Positions 1-7,458 of a DNA stretch of 64,000 nucleotides are shown one piece after another. Each line of letters begins with the position of its first letter. The first letter of the stretch is position 1. Below the pieces are notes generated by a model. That model searched no databases, was not told where the DNA came from, and saw only the letters and a list, made by a program, of their open reading frames with translations. The translations under genes were made by a program, and so were the position numbers. This DNA comes from JANMDR01 sp031376425 (GTDB lineage: Bacteria > Pseudomonadota > Gammaproteobacteria > Burkholderiales > Usitatibacteraceae). Location of the stretch: contig JANMDR010000224.1 in the NCBI GenBank assembly GCA_031376425.1, positions 1 through 64,000 on the forward strand, read 5' to 3'.

Positions 1-281
1 AAAATCGTGCAATCACGTTCGTAGCGCTTTCACCCACATGGTGACGGCTTAGAAACCATAAAGTACCAATAAACACAAGCATCTCCAAATAACTTTAGCG
101 GTCAACTGCCGTTTCTAGGTTTAAGCCTACAAGATACCGCAAAGTATGCACAAAAATGCATCGCAATGGCATAAAAAACAATCAACCGGAAAACGCCCTA
201 TTTTCAAGCGCTTCAAGTCAATTTATGCGTACACCAAACTTTTAGTAAAAGTTCGTGAAGGCAGCCTATTTACCAGTGTTT

Positions 282-1826
282 TCAGATGGTGTTGCTTTTA
301 GGTCTAGGTGGCAAGCGCACTTCCACACACGCGCCTACACCGTCCACCGGCGCAATAAGCCGCACATGGCCGCCGTAACGCTCGGCAGCGGCTTTTACGA
401 TTGCCAACCCTAAGCCGCTGCCGCTACTTTGATCAGCACGGCTGCCGCGTTGAAAGCGCTTAAACGCGCGAGCGCTATCAATCTCAGTAAATCCAGCACC
501 CGTGTTGCTCACGCTAACCATTGCCCAACGACTATTGGTGCCGTTACCATCCACTTGATATTGCTCCACATAGCCGGTGCGCACAACGATGGCGGCACCA
601 CTACCCGCATAGCGAATGGCGTTATCGACCAAATTTTCGATAATCAATTGCACGTCTTCGGCATCGGCTAGGGCTTCGCATTTTCTATTGTCGGCATTAT
701 TGGTTTCATCTTGCTCAAGTGCCAATTCTTGATTAGCGCGAATTGCTCGCAAGGCGTGGGTGGAACAACATTCGGTCGCAATCGCCCCCAAATCCACATA
801 GCTCGTAGCGCCGGCTTGGCCTTCAAGGCGCGCCAAATTAAGTAAGCGCGAGACCAAATTTGCCGCCCGTTTTACTCCAGCTTGCAGCTTTTCGGCTTCA
901 GCCTGACGCACCACGGGATCATCGGCTTGCGCCACGCTGTGTGCCTGCGCAGCCACTACCGCCAGTGGCGTGCGCAACTCATGCGCGGCGTTAGAAAAAA
1001 ACTCCCGTTCGCGCACAACGCTTTGTTGCGCAGCCTGAGTACGGTCGTTAATGGCGGCAACAACGTTCTGCAATTCGCGATAGGCGGTGGCGGGGCGCAA
1101 GGTTTCAAAACGTGCGGAATCTAGGCGTTTAATTTCTTCCGCTAATTGGCTAATCGGGCGCAAAGAAAAGCTTGTGAGCGCCCATACTACTAGCGAGACG
1201 ACCAAAAGTTGCAACAAAAAATTGGGTAATTCACGCAACACAAAATGCAAACTAAGCGATCTAAACGACTTAATTGACAAGCCAAAAACCACAAATCGCC
1301 CGCGCTTGTCCACTGCATCGCTGATGATCCATTGCGTTGACTGCGAGATTTTTGCACTACGACCCGCATCTGGCGAAGCAGTCCGCATTCGCAAAGCGAC
1401 GCGTTCACGCATTTCGTTCACCGGCGCCTCTGGTGATGCGCCGATTAGCTCGCCTTGCGGGCTAAATATCGCGAACTGGTGGTCTTCTAACTTCTGACCC
1501 AAACCACTCAAGCTCTGCGAGTATTCTGTACTTAATCGCCGCACCGCTTCGGCCACTTCCAATATGGCTTGAGGGTCAGCACGCTGATCGCTAAAACGCA
1601 CGGTCGCATTCACTTCTAACGTAAAGTCTTTGGCGGTCACATCATCAATGTGAGGCCCTGTTAGAATCATGTAGCCAATCATGCACGCCACCAAACCCAC
1701 AACACCAATTACCGTAGCCACCCACGCCCGCCTAAATAGCGAGGGTCGCATAATCGACAAATACAATCCTGCCGCCTGCGCTACCGCAGATTTCAACAGC
1801 CATTTAAGCCAGCTAAATAATTTCAC
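282..1826 (-). CDS. Two-component sensor histidine kinase (QseC/PmrB-like)
   Basis: Inner-membrane sensor kinase of 514 residues that should autophosphorylate on His and pass phosphate to the regulator encoded just upstream. Two membrane segments lie near residues 35-55 and 199-220 and bracket a periplasmic sensor region of about 140 residues. A HAMP-like linker follows, then the H-box AAHELRTPL (His about 282), the N-box IENLVDNAIRYA (about 396-407) and the glycine box GSGLGLAIVKA (about 470). The start is GTG and directly abuts the TAA of the regulator gene, so the two are translationally coupled. The ligand cannot be read from the sequence. Family assignment is firm; the QseC/PmrB comparison rests on architecture and on the neighbouring regulator. 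Confidence 0.93.
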   Translation of the reverse strand: MKLFSWLKWLLKSAVAQAAGLYLSIMRPSLFRRAWVATVIGVVGLVACMIGYMILTGPHIDDVTAKDFTLEVNATVRFSDQRADPQAILEVAEAVRRLSTEYSQSLSGLGQKLEDHQFAIFSPQGELIGASPEAPVNEMRERVALRMRTASPDAGRSAKISQSTQWIISDAVDKRGRFVVFGLSIKSFRSLSLHFVLRELPNFLLQLLVVSLVVWALTSFSLRPISQLAEEIKRLDSARFETLRPATAYRELQNVVAAINDRTQAAQQSVVREREFFSNAAHELRTPLAVVAAQAHSVAQADDPVVRQAEAEKLQAGVKRAANLVSRLLNLARLEGQAGATSYVDLGAIATECCSTHALRAIRANQELALEQDETNNADNRKCEALADAEDVQLIIENLVDNAIRYAGSGAAIVVRTGYVEQYQVDGNGTNSRWAMVSVSNTGAGFTEIDSARAFKRFQRGSRADQSSGSGLGLAIVKAAAERYGGHVRLIAPVDGVGACVEVRLPPRPKSNTI

Positions 1827-2537
1827 TTATGCACCAGCATCATTTACCAACATATAGCCAACGCCTCGGATCGTCTTAATTTGATCTACTCCCAGTTTTT
1901 TACGCAGGCCATGCATAGCCACTTCTAGCGACGAGTCCGTTGGCGTTTCACTTCCCGACCATACACTGTCCATCAAAAACCCACGCGATAATACGCGGCC
2001 GACGGCCAACATAAATCGTGTGAGTAGGCCATATTCAAGCGGCGTTAAATTAATCATTTTGCCGTTTACCGTTACCACATGGTCAGCAATAGAGAGGCAA
2101 ATAGCACCGGCTTGCAGCTTATCCACCGCATGACCCGCTGCGCGACGAATAATGGCCGAAAGCCGCGCCAATAGCTCAGGGATGGCGAACGGCTTGACAA
2201 TATAATCGTCCGCGCCCAAGCCAAAAGCATGCAAGCGATCATCGAGTTTTTCACGCGCCGTCATGATCACTACGGGAATTTTGTCGTACGCGTCGCGCAA
2301 CTCACCCAGCAGGGTAAAGCCTTCACCATCCGGCAAATTTACATCCAAAATCGCCGCGTCAAACTGATGGCTGTTTTGGTTATTAATGGAAGTACTTTGC
2401 TGCGTACTCCGCAGCTGCGCTCGCGCATCTTGCAGCCGACGTACCCACACCACCTCATAGCCAGCATTTTGAATGGGTTTAGACAGAGCCGCCCCCAAAT
2501 CAAGGTCATCCTCAAGTAGCAAAATACGTAAGCTCAC
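1827..2537 (-). CDS. OmpR-family response regulator
   Basis: DNA-binding response regulator of 236 residues. The receiver domain has the acidic pocket EDD at residues 9-11, the phosphoacceptor Asp at about 65 in AILDVNLPD, and the conserved Lys in VKPF. A winged-helix output domain follows and ends with the typical TIRGVGYML strand. The start codon is GTG. The receiver carries a polar Ser/Gln/Asn-rich insertion of about 12-15 residues (about 44-58) before the strand bearing the phosphoacceptor, which pushes that Asp beyond its usual position near 51. It forms an operon with the kinase (abutting) and probably with the small membrane ORF and mipA upstream (41-nt gap). QseB/PmrA-like proteins are the closest in style. 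Confidence 0.94.
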   Translation of the reverse strand: MSLRILLLEDDLDLGAALSKPIQNAGYEVVWVRRLQDARAQLRSTQQSTSINNQNSHQFDAAILDVNLPDGEGFTLLGELRDAYDKIPVVIMTAREKLDDRLHAFGLGADDYIVKPFAIPELLARLSAIIRRAAGHAVDKLQAGAICLSIADHVVTVNGKMINLTPLEYGLLTRFMLAVGRVLSRGFLMDSVWSGSETPTDSSLEVAMHGLRKKLGVDQIKTIRGVGYMLVNDAGA

Positions 2538-2578
2538 TGTGCTGCCTTTGTAGAAAATAATTTAAACTAAAGTTTAAC

Positions 2579-2677
2579 CTACCCTGCAACCACGCCACCT
2601 ATCAACACAATATGGGTGAGTGCCGCAAAGCAAGCAATCGCCAAAATCACCCGTAACATGGTTGCAAATTTAGACAT
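2579..2677 (-). CDS. Putative 32-residue single-pass membrane peptide
   Basis: A short ATG-to-TAG frame of 32 residues lies between mipA and the response regulator on the same strand. Its ATG begins 2 nt after the mipA TAA, which suggests translational coupling. The predicted peptide starts MSKFATMLR, then has a nearly uninterrupted hydrophobic stretch (about residues 8-31) and ends VAG, so it would form one transmembrane helix with a short basic N-terminus. I do not recognise a family. Placement between an outer-membrane protein and a two-component system would suit a small regulator of the sensor kinase, but that is inference. It could also be a chance frame. Confidence 0.42.
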   Translation of the reverse strand: MSKFATMLRVILAIACFAALTHIVLIGGVVAG

Positions 2678-2679
2678 TT

Positions 2680-3504
2680 TTAGAACCGGTAAGTAGCCAC
2701 AAACGAACCAACCGCTGTTGTTTTAGCTTTGAAAATTTGGCTTTTTGCGGCTTCACCTTGTAGACGATTCGCACCAATATTGCTCGATAGCGTCCATTTT
2801 TTATCTAAAGCGTAGCTCAATCCCACACCTATATCAACCGACTCAATACCGGCCTTGGTGGTGAACGCTTGATAGCCTGAATTTATAGCTTGGACTGCGG
2901 TGATGCCATAGTGCGTTTGCATTCTTTTCTTATCGGCGTAGTTGGCCATTAAGCTTGCGTTCATCGACAGTTTATCGTTAAGCGGAAAGCCGGTACCCAA
3001 CCCAAAGTTATACACGGTGCCCAAATTTTTACCGAACGCTTTAGTCACACCTGCTTGCAGTCCAACCGGTGAGCCATCCGGTGTCCATTCCACGGCAAGA
3101 TTAGCCGCCACGCTGTTTTTAATATCGCCTAAACCTTTAAACCGTGTGCTGTCTTTCTCACGTCGCCCACCCGCACCGGTAAAGGCGGTGCTCACCGTTA
3201 AGGCATCACTTTTAGTCCAGTTGTAACCCACCCCGCGCGACAAACCCGCAAAAAATGGCCCGCCTTGCCAGTCGATTGAAAATAAGGGAAACGCTTTTAC
3301 TTTTTCGCTGATGCCGCGTAAGGAATTACGCCCCGCACCAACGCCGAATGACGCCGTGAAACCATCTTGATCTTGCAGCGTTGACGGCTTATCAGTTTGT
3401 GCAAACGCCATCGTTGATCCGGTAGTGACTAGTGCGACAGCCAACATGATTGTACGGACACGTGACGGGGCAAATTGGCCGACGGTTGATGAATATTTAA
3501 CCAT
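2680..3504 (-). CDS. mipA: MipA/OmpV family outer-membrane protein
   Basis: Outer-membrane beta-barrel protein of about 274 residues in the MipA/OmpV family, named after the E. coli scaffold that binds the lytic transglycosylase MltA. A Sec signal peptide ends near the AFAQ site. The mature protein shows alternating strands with family-typical segments (FPLFSIDWQGG, FAGLSRGVGYNW) and ends TYRF with the C-terminal Phe used for barrel insertion. I prefer the ATG at 3504, preceded by GAAAGAAC, over a TTG 12 nt further upstream. It heads a minus-strand cluster with a small membrane ORF and a two-component system, an arrangement that suggests regulation by that system. The MltA link is not tested here. 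Confidence 0.88.
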   Translation of the reverse strand: MVKYSSTVGQFAPSRVRTIMLAVALVTTGSTMAFAQTDKPSTLQDQDGFTASFGVGAGRNSLRGISEKVKAFPLFSIDWQGGPFFAGLSRGVGYNWTKSDALTVSTAFTGAGGRREKDSTRFKGLGDIKNSVAANLAVEWTPDGSPVGLQAGVTKAFGKNLGTVYNFGLGTGFPLNDKLSMNASLMANYADKKRMQTHYGITAVQAINSGYQAFTTKAGIESVDIGVGLSYALDKKWTLSSNIGANRLQGEAAKSQIFKAKTTAVGSFVATYRF

Positions 3505-3559
3505 AAGTTCTTTCAAATAGAAGATGAATTGATAGGTAATTGCGTGAGTTAGTAGTGGC

Positions 3560-3588
3560 TTGCAACAAAACTGCGCCTAGCGTTGCAA
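3560..3588. promoter_or_regulatory. Inverted repeat in the mipA upstream region
   Basis: TTGCAAC and GTTGCAA are separated by 15 nt, 56-84 bp upstream of the preferred mipA start. It could be an operator or a weak RNA stem; no regulator can be named. Confidence 0.25.
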
Positions 3589-3612
3589 TGCTATGCAGTG
3601 TAGTTAGCCACC

Positions 3613-3650
3613 CTTAGGCGAATCTTATGACGCATCACGACGGGCTTAAG
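3613..3650 (+). promoter_or_regulatory. CTTA-type half-site array, candidate response-regulator binding site
   Basis: CTTAG (3613), CTTAT (3624) and CTTAAG (3645) are spaced 11 and 21 nt apart, that is about one and two helical turns. QseB and PmrA regulators are known to bind direct CTTAA-type half-sites with 11-bp periodicity. The array lies between divergent mipA and the methyltransferase gene, whose ATG is 38 nt downstream. The mipA cluster encodes a QseB/PmrA-like regulator, so autoregulation is plausible. The half-sites are imperfect. Confidence 0.35.
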
Positions 3651-3687
3651 ATTTCACAAAGGTTGGGCGCACCGCTATACTTGGCAC

Positions 3688-4956
3688 ATGACAAAAAATT
3701 CTTCGCATAACCAGCAACAGAACCAAGTGCAAGCACGCAACGCCGTTGCTGCTAATATCCTTGCGCCGCCGCAACGCACCGCACTTTTTCGTGCAACCCG
3801 CGCAATCCTCGCAGCCACCGGCACGTTGGTGATTGCACGAAAAATATTGGGGCTTTTCAAGAAACCAACGATAGCTAAAGCACCGCTAGCTGCGCCGGAA
3901 GTACCTATTGCCACCGTTGCTCCAGAGCCCGAGAGGCCTTTGCAGCCCCCAGAAAATAAAGCTCCTTCACCAGACGATATTTACGCCTCGCGCATCGCCG
4001 CAGAGATTGCTACGTTTGAACACGATGAAGTGGTGCATAACCTACCGGAGATTTTCCATTACTGGTCTAACAAGTATTTATTGCCCATGATTCAGCCATT
4101 TGGCTTTATTCACCCAGATGATTTTTTCATCAAGCAACTCGCCAAAGTAATACCTAGCGATAGTAATGAGCACGCACACTTCATCAGCATTGGCGCGGGT
4201 AATTGCGACACCGAAGTGCGTGTGGCACAGGGTTTAATCGCAATGGGCTTTCATAATTTCACCATAGAGTGTCTAGAACTTAACCCCGCCATGCGGGAGC
4301 GTGGCCGCGTGATAGCGGCCGAGGCTGGGTTGCACACCCAGGTGCTGCCGGTGGCAGGCGATTTCAATAAATGGATTCCGGCAAAACCTTACCACGCGGT
4401 GATGGCAAATCAATCGTTGCATCACGTACTGGAACTTGAGCATTTGTTTAACGCAATTTTAACGGCGATCAAACCCAGCAACGGGGTGCTGATAACGTCT
4501 GACATGATTGGTCGTAACGGCCATATGCGTTGGCCTGAGGCATTGGCTATTGTTGAGCAATACTGGGCCAAAATAGACAAAAAATACAAAAATAATCGGC
4601 AACTAAAACGCGTGGAACTTGATTTCGTTAACTGGGATTGTTCAACTGAGGGCTTTGAAGGTATTCGCGCCCAAGATATTTTGCCCTTGCTAAATAAGCA
4701 ATTTCACTTCGATTTATTCGTGCCTTTTAGCAATGTAATGGCACCGTTTGTAGATCGCAGCTTTGGCCCAAATTTCGATATCAATGTGGCTGAGGACTGT
4801 GCATTTATTGATGCGGTGCATGCCCGAGATGAGGCCGAAATAATGGCTGGCAATATAAAGCCAACACAAATGTTGGCCGTGCTATCGGCAGACTTTACAC
4901 GGCCTGCGTTGCATCGCGCCCACCTGACGTCAGCGTTTTGTGAACGTCAGGCTTAA
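3688..4956 (+). CDS. SAM-dependent class I methyltransferase with N-terminal hydrophobic segment
   Basis: Protein of 422 residues. A polar Gln/Asn-rich head is followed by a hydrophobic stretch (about 33-57) that could anchor it to the membrane, then a Pro/Ala-rich linker to about residue 95. The catalytic part has the SAM-binding loop HFISIGAGNCDTE (about 164-176), the acidic strand end ECLELNP (about 194-200), a motif VAGDFNKWIP (about 220) and MANQSLHHVLELE, which resembles class I motif IV and post-motif IV. Bases and residues around the core are typical of small-molecule or sugar methyltransferases. The substrate cannot be deduced. It is transcribed divergently from mipA and has no same-strand partner. 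Confidence 0.75.
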   Translation: MTKNSSHNQQQNQVQARNAVAANILAPPQRTALFRATRAILAATGTLVIARKILGLFKKPTIAKAPLAAPEVPIATVAPEPERPLQPPENKAPSPDDIYASRIAAEIATFEHDEVVHNLPEIFHYWSNKYLLPMIQPFGFIHPDDFFIKQLAKVIPSDSNEHAHFISIGAGNCDTEVRVAQGLIAMGFHNFTIECLELNPAMRERGRVIAAEAGLHTQVLPVAGDFNKWIPAKPYHAVMANQSLHHVLELEHLFNAILTAIKPSNGVLITSDMIGRNGHMRWPEALAIVEQYWAKIDKKYKNNRQLKRVELDFVNWDCSTEGFEGIRAQDILPLLNKQFHFDLFVPFSNVMAPFVDRSFGPNFDINVAEDCAFIDAVHARDEAEIMAGNIKPTQMLAVLSADFTRPALHRAHLTSAFCERQA

Positions 4957-4985
4957 CAACTACGCTACTACGCTATTTCTAGGTA

Positions 4986-5693
4986 TTACTCAACCACGCG
5001 CATCACCTCATTACGCCTAAGGGGAGGCAGGGTAATCGGCGGGTTGTAGCGAGCAAGTTGTGGTGCACCGATAGCTTTTACATTATTTTTTGCCAGCCAC
5101 GCGTTTAGCAATGCGGTTTGCTCTTGCACCTTTGGCTCTTCGGAGAAGCCCGAAAAACGAATAGTTGCGAGGCGTTGAGGGGGTATTTGGCGCAAGGTTA
5201 CGGCTGGGTTTTTTGGCGTAGGCAAACTGGCCAGCGTATATTTGCTAGGCATAACAAAGTGCACCCGCCAGCGTTTGTTGGTGTTTACATTCGCATCTGC
5301 ATCTGCGGAATTTGCTTCGACGGTTACTGGCACCGTCATCGCTATTTTTTCATTTTCAGCCTCGACCGTTACCGGTACTGTCATCGCAATTTTCTCGTTG
5401 GCTGTTTCGTTGGCAGTTTCGTTTGAAGCCGCATTTTTCACAGGTTTCTTGGCAATATTGGCACCAAAAATATAACCTGCAATAGCGCGAAAGCCATTAT
5501 TAGTGGCTTCCGCCAAAGGGCCACTCACAAAAGTTTCGGCCACGATAATGCTCGGGTACTCGCGAATTTCAAAATCTCCGTCTTGCTTGATGATTTTGTA
5601 GGCAGATTCTTCCGTGTTAATCAAAGCATCAACAGTCGCGCAGCCGCTTAAAATAAGGCTCAACAAGGTTGTAAGCAATAGTTTTTGGTTCAT
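4986..5693 (-). CDS. SOUL-type haem-binding lipoprotein with internal tandem duplication
   Basis: Predicted lipoprotein of 235 residues with lipobox LSGC (Cys about 18). The body matches the SOUL haem-binding family: an N-terminal YKIIKQDGDFEIREYP segment, a central KIAMTVPV block, FVMPSKYTLASLP, and a C-terminal RYNPPITLPPLRRNEV. SOUL proteins bind haem or related hydrophobic ligands, but the physiological role in bacteria is not settled. The KIAMTVPVTVEA block occurs twice in tandem (residues about 99-112 and 114-127), preceded by a short NETANETANE repeat. The duplicated block lies at the position where the family normally has one KIAMT segment. It stands alone between convergent and unrelated genes. 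Confidence 0.85.
   Translation of the reverse strand: MNQKLLLTTLLSLILSGCATVDALINTEESAYKIIKQDGDFEIREYPSIIVAETFVSGPLAEATNNGFRAIAGYIFGANIAKKPVKNAASNETANETANEKIAMTVPVTVEAENEKIAMTVPVTVEANSADADANVNTNKRWRVHFVMPSKYTLASLPTPKNPAVTLRQIPPQRLATIRFSGFSEEPKVQEQTALLNAWLAKNNVKAIGAPQLARYNPPITLPPLRRNEVMRVVE
5313..5399 (-). repeat. Imperfect tandem duplication inside the SOUL lipoprotein gene
   Basis: Two copies of a 14-15 codon unit encoding NEKIAMTVPVTVEA sit next to each other. The peptides are identical but the DNA differs at several synonymous positions (for example GTTACTGGCACCGTC against GTTACCGGTACTGTC on the plus strand). The duplication is therefore not very recent or has been kept by selection on the protein. 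Confidence 0.85.
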
Positions 5694-5759
5694 GGGCGAA
5701 GCCTTAAAAGTGTTTGAGTTGCAACAATACCTTAAACTACATTAACGCGACGTAAGCAT

Positions 5760-7457
5760 TCAATTCGCTGCCATCGGCTTTAGCCACTTCCACCACTTAC
5801 TTTCATCGCTGGCACCGTCAAACCACCCCGGTGCCACTACTGTCATACTATCAATTTCACCGATACCGTCTTGTGCACGTTGCGCTAATTTATCAACCGC
5901 GATAGCCGCGTTTTGAATGATATATAGGGTATTGGCGCGAAATTTTCCTTGGCGAAACTCCTCTTCCGCCATTCGCCCATCGGCAAAGCAAGTCATCGGC
6001 ACCCGCGCAAAATAGCCGACGTTGATCGACATTTTATGGTCTGCCGCAAACATGCCCAATGCCGCAAAACGCGGTGCCATGTGCAGCATGGGGAGTACCA
6101 CAATATGCTGATACTTACGTAGCGCGGAATCCTTCCAAAACGCTGATTGCAGCACATCGGCACCGCGTGCACTGGCTTCGAGATGCGCTACATACAGCCC
6201 CCGAAAAGTTACTGCACGACCGCTCAAATCATAAACCTGCACAGCACAAATTATCAATGCCGCAATGCTACATTTGAATACTGATAGCTCACGCGTCAAT
6301 ATTGCAAAGCTGCCAATGAGCAACACATAAAACAGCGGCCACAGCAGCCTACCTGAGCCACGGATAAAGTCTAGCTTGCCCTCTAACAATGCCGGCAGTG
6401 CAAAACTAAATACTTCGTGGGTACCGTAATAGATTTTATTGCTTAGCGCCAATACCGCACAAATTAAAGTCACACCAAGTAATGGCCACACTGCTCTTTC
6501 TATTTTTATTTTGCTTCGAGTTAAAGTTAACGCCACTACCAGCACAGCTAACATCACTGCAAGCAAACCACCTGCGCCCAAGTACGCTCCGCCCTCCATC
6601 TCCGTCCCTGCTCGCACCGCAATGGGTGGCAATAGCGTGCTACCCCAGCCGGGGTTCCACAGGCTATGCAGCCCTGCTGCATAGTTGCCATATTGCGCAC
6701 CCGACGCGGATTCGCCAATGCTGACAGCAAAGTAGCCGATTTGCCACATGACCAGCATGAGCGCAATCAAGGTGAGCCCAGCGTGCATTAAAGCGCGTGG
6801 TAACTCTATGGATTTATCCACCGCCGTTTTGCGTAGCCAATCTGCCGCCCAAACCGCCAGCACCATATAGAGCAAATAAGCATGCACCAAGGCGGTAATC
6901 GCAATGAGCAATGCCCAATACCGCGCGGATTGTGTGGTGATGTAGCAGTAAAGTGCGGCTAGCAATAACCAATGCCCCATCAACGCAAAATGCCCCCACG
7001 CCCGCTCAACTAGCACCGTGACGGTGACCAACATAAACGTAAGGCAAATTTTAGTAACCGTATTGCAGCGGAGTGCTTCGCCAATTTTCCATGCAAACGC
7101 ACCTTGCATGGTGTAACACAGCAGCATCCACAAACCCGTATATTGAAAATACTGTGGCAAAAAATGATCGAACGGTTTGAACAGCAAGGCAAACAACGGG
7201 ATAGAATCTGAAAACACGATGGCACTGCCCATCGCTTGGCCATATTGACGATTCATGCCTATTGGAAATTGCCACGCATCGCCACGATAAAAATGCCATC
7301 CTAAAAAATGCTGCGCACCGTCACCCTGCATTAGCCACAGATAATTTGTGGGGTTCAAAATACTAATGCCGTAGAGCCAAAGAAAAAACGCTACGCCTAA
7401 ACTCGCGCCATACAAATATTGCCGTTTTACACCCTGCACGCGCATCACCTTATGCAT
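5760..7457 (-). CDS. Polytopic membrane protein, DUF6311-like
   Basis: Integral membrane protein of about 565 residues with roughly ten to twelve hydrophobic helices. An early motif NYLWLMQGDGAQHFLGWHF followed by FPIGMNRQYG resembles DUF6311 proteins, which are thought to be GT-C-like glycosyltransferases. This family is typically encoded beside GtrB-like enzymes that make polyprenyl-phosphate sugars. The ATG at 7457 follows the glycosyltransferase TAA by one base (TAATATG), so I prefer it as a coupled start; a GTG at 7496 would overlap that gene by 38 nt. The C-terminal part after about residue 430 appears soluble. Role inferred: transfer of a lipid-linked sugar on the periplasmic side of the inner membrane. 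Confidence 0.75.
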   Translation of the reverse strand: MHKVMRVQGVKRQYLYGASLGVAFFLWLYGISILNPTNYLWLMQGDGAQHFLGWHFYRGDAWQFPIGMNRQYGQAMGSAIVFSDSIPLFALLFKPFDHFLPQYFQYTGLWMLLCYTMQGAFAWKIGEALRCNTVTKICLTFMLVTVTVLVERAWGHFALMGHWLLLAALYCYITTQSARYWALLIAITALVHAYLLYMVLAVWAADWLRKTAVDKSIELPRALMHAGLTLIALMLVMWQIGYFAVSIGESASGAQYGNYAAGLHSLWNPGWGSTLLPPIAVRAGTEMEGGAYLGAGGLLAVMLAVLVVALTLTRSKIKIERAVWPLLGVTLICAVLALSNKIYYGTHEVFSFALPALLEGKLDFIRGSGRLLWPLFYVLLIGSFAILTRELSVFKCSIAALIICAVQVYDLSGRAVTFRGLYVAHLEASARGADVLQSAFWKDSALRKYQHIVVLPMLHMAPRFAALGMFAADHKMSINVGYFARVPMTCFADGRMAEEEFRQGKFRANTLYIIQNAAIAVDKLAQRAQDGIGEIDSMTVVAPGWFDGASDESKWWKWLKPMAAN

Positions 7458-7458
7458 A

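Noticed and set aside
237..253. AACTTTTAGTAAAAGTT, a perfect inverted repeat after the sensor kinase gene
   Set aside because: Only a few AT pairs and almost no loop; too weak to call a terminator or operator.
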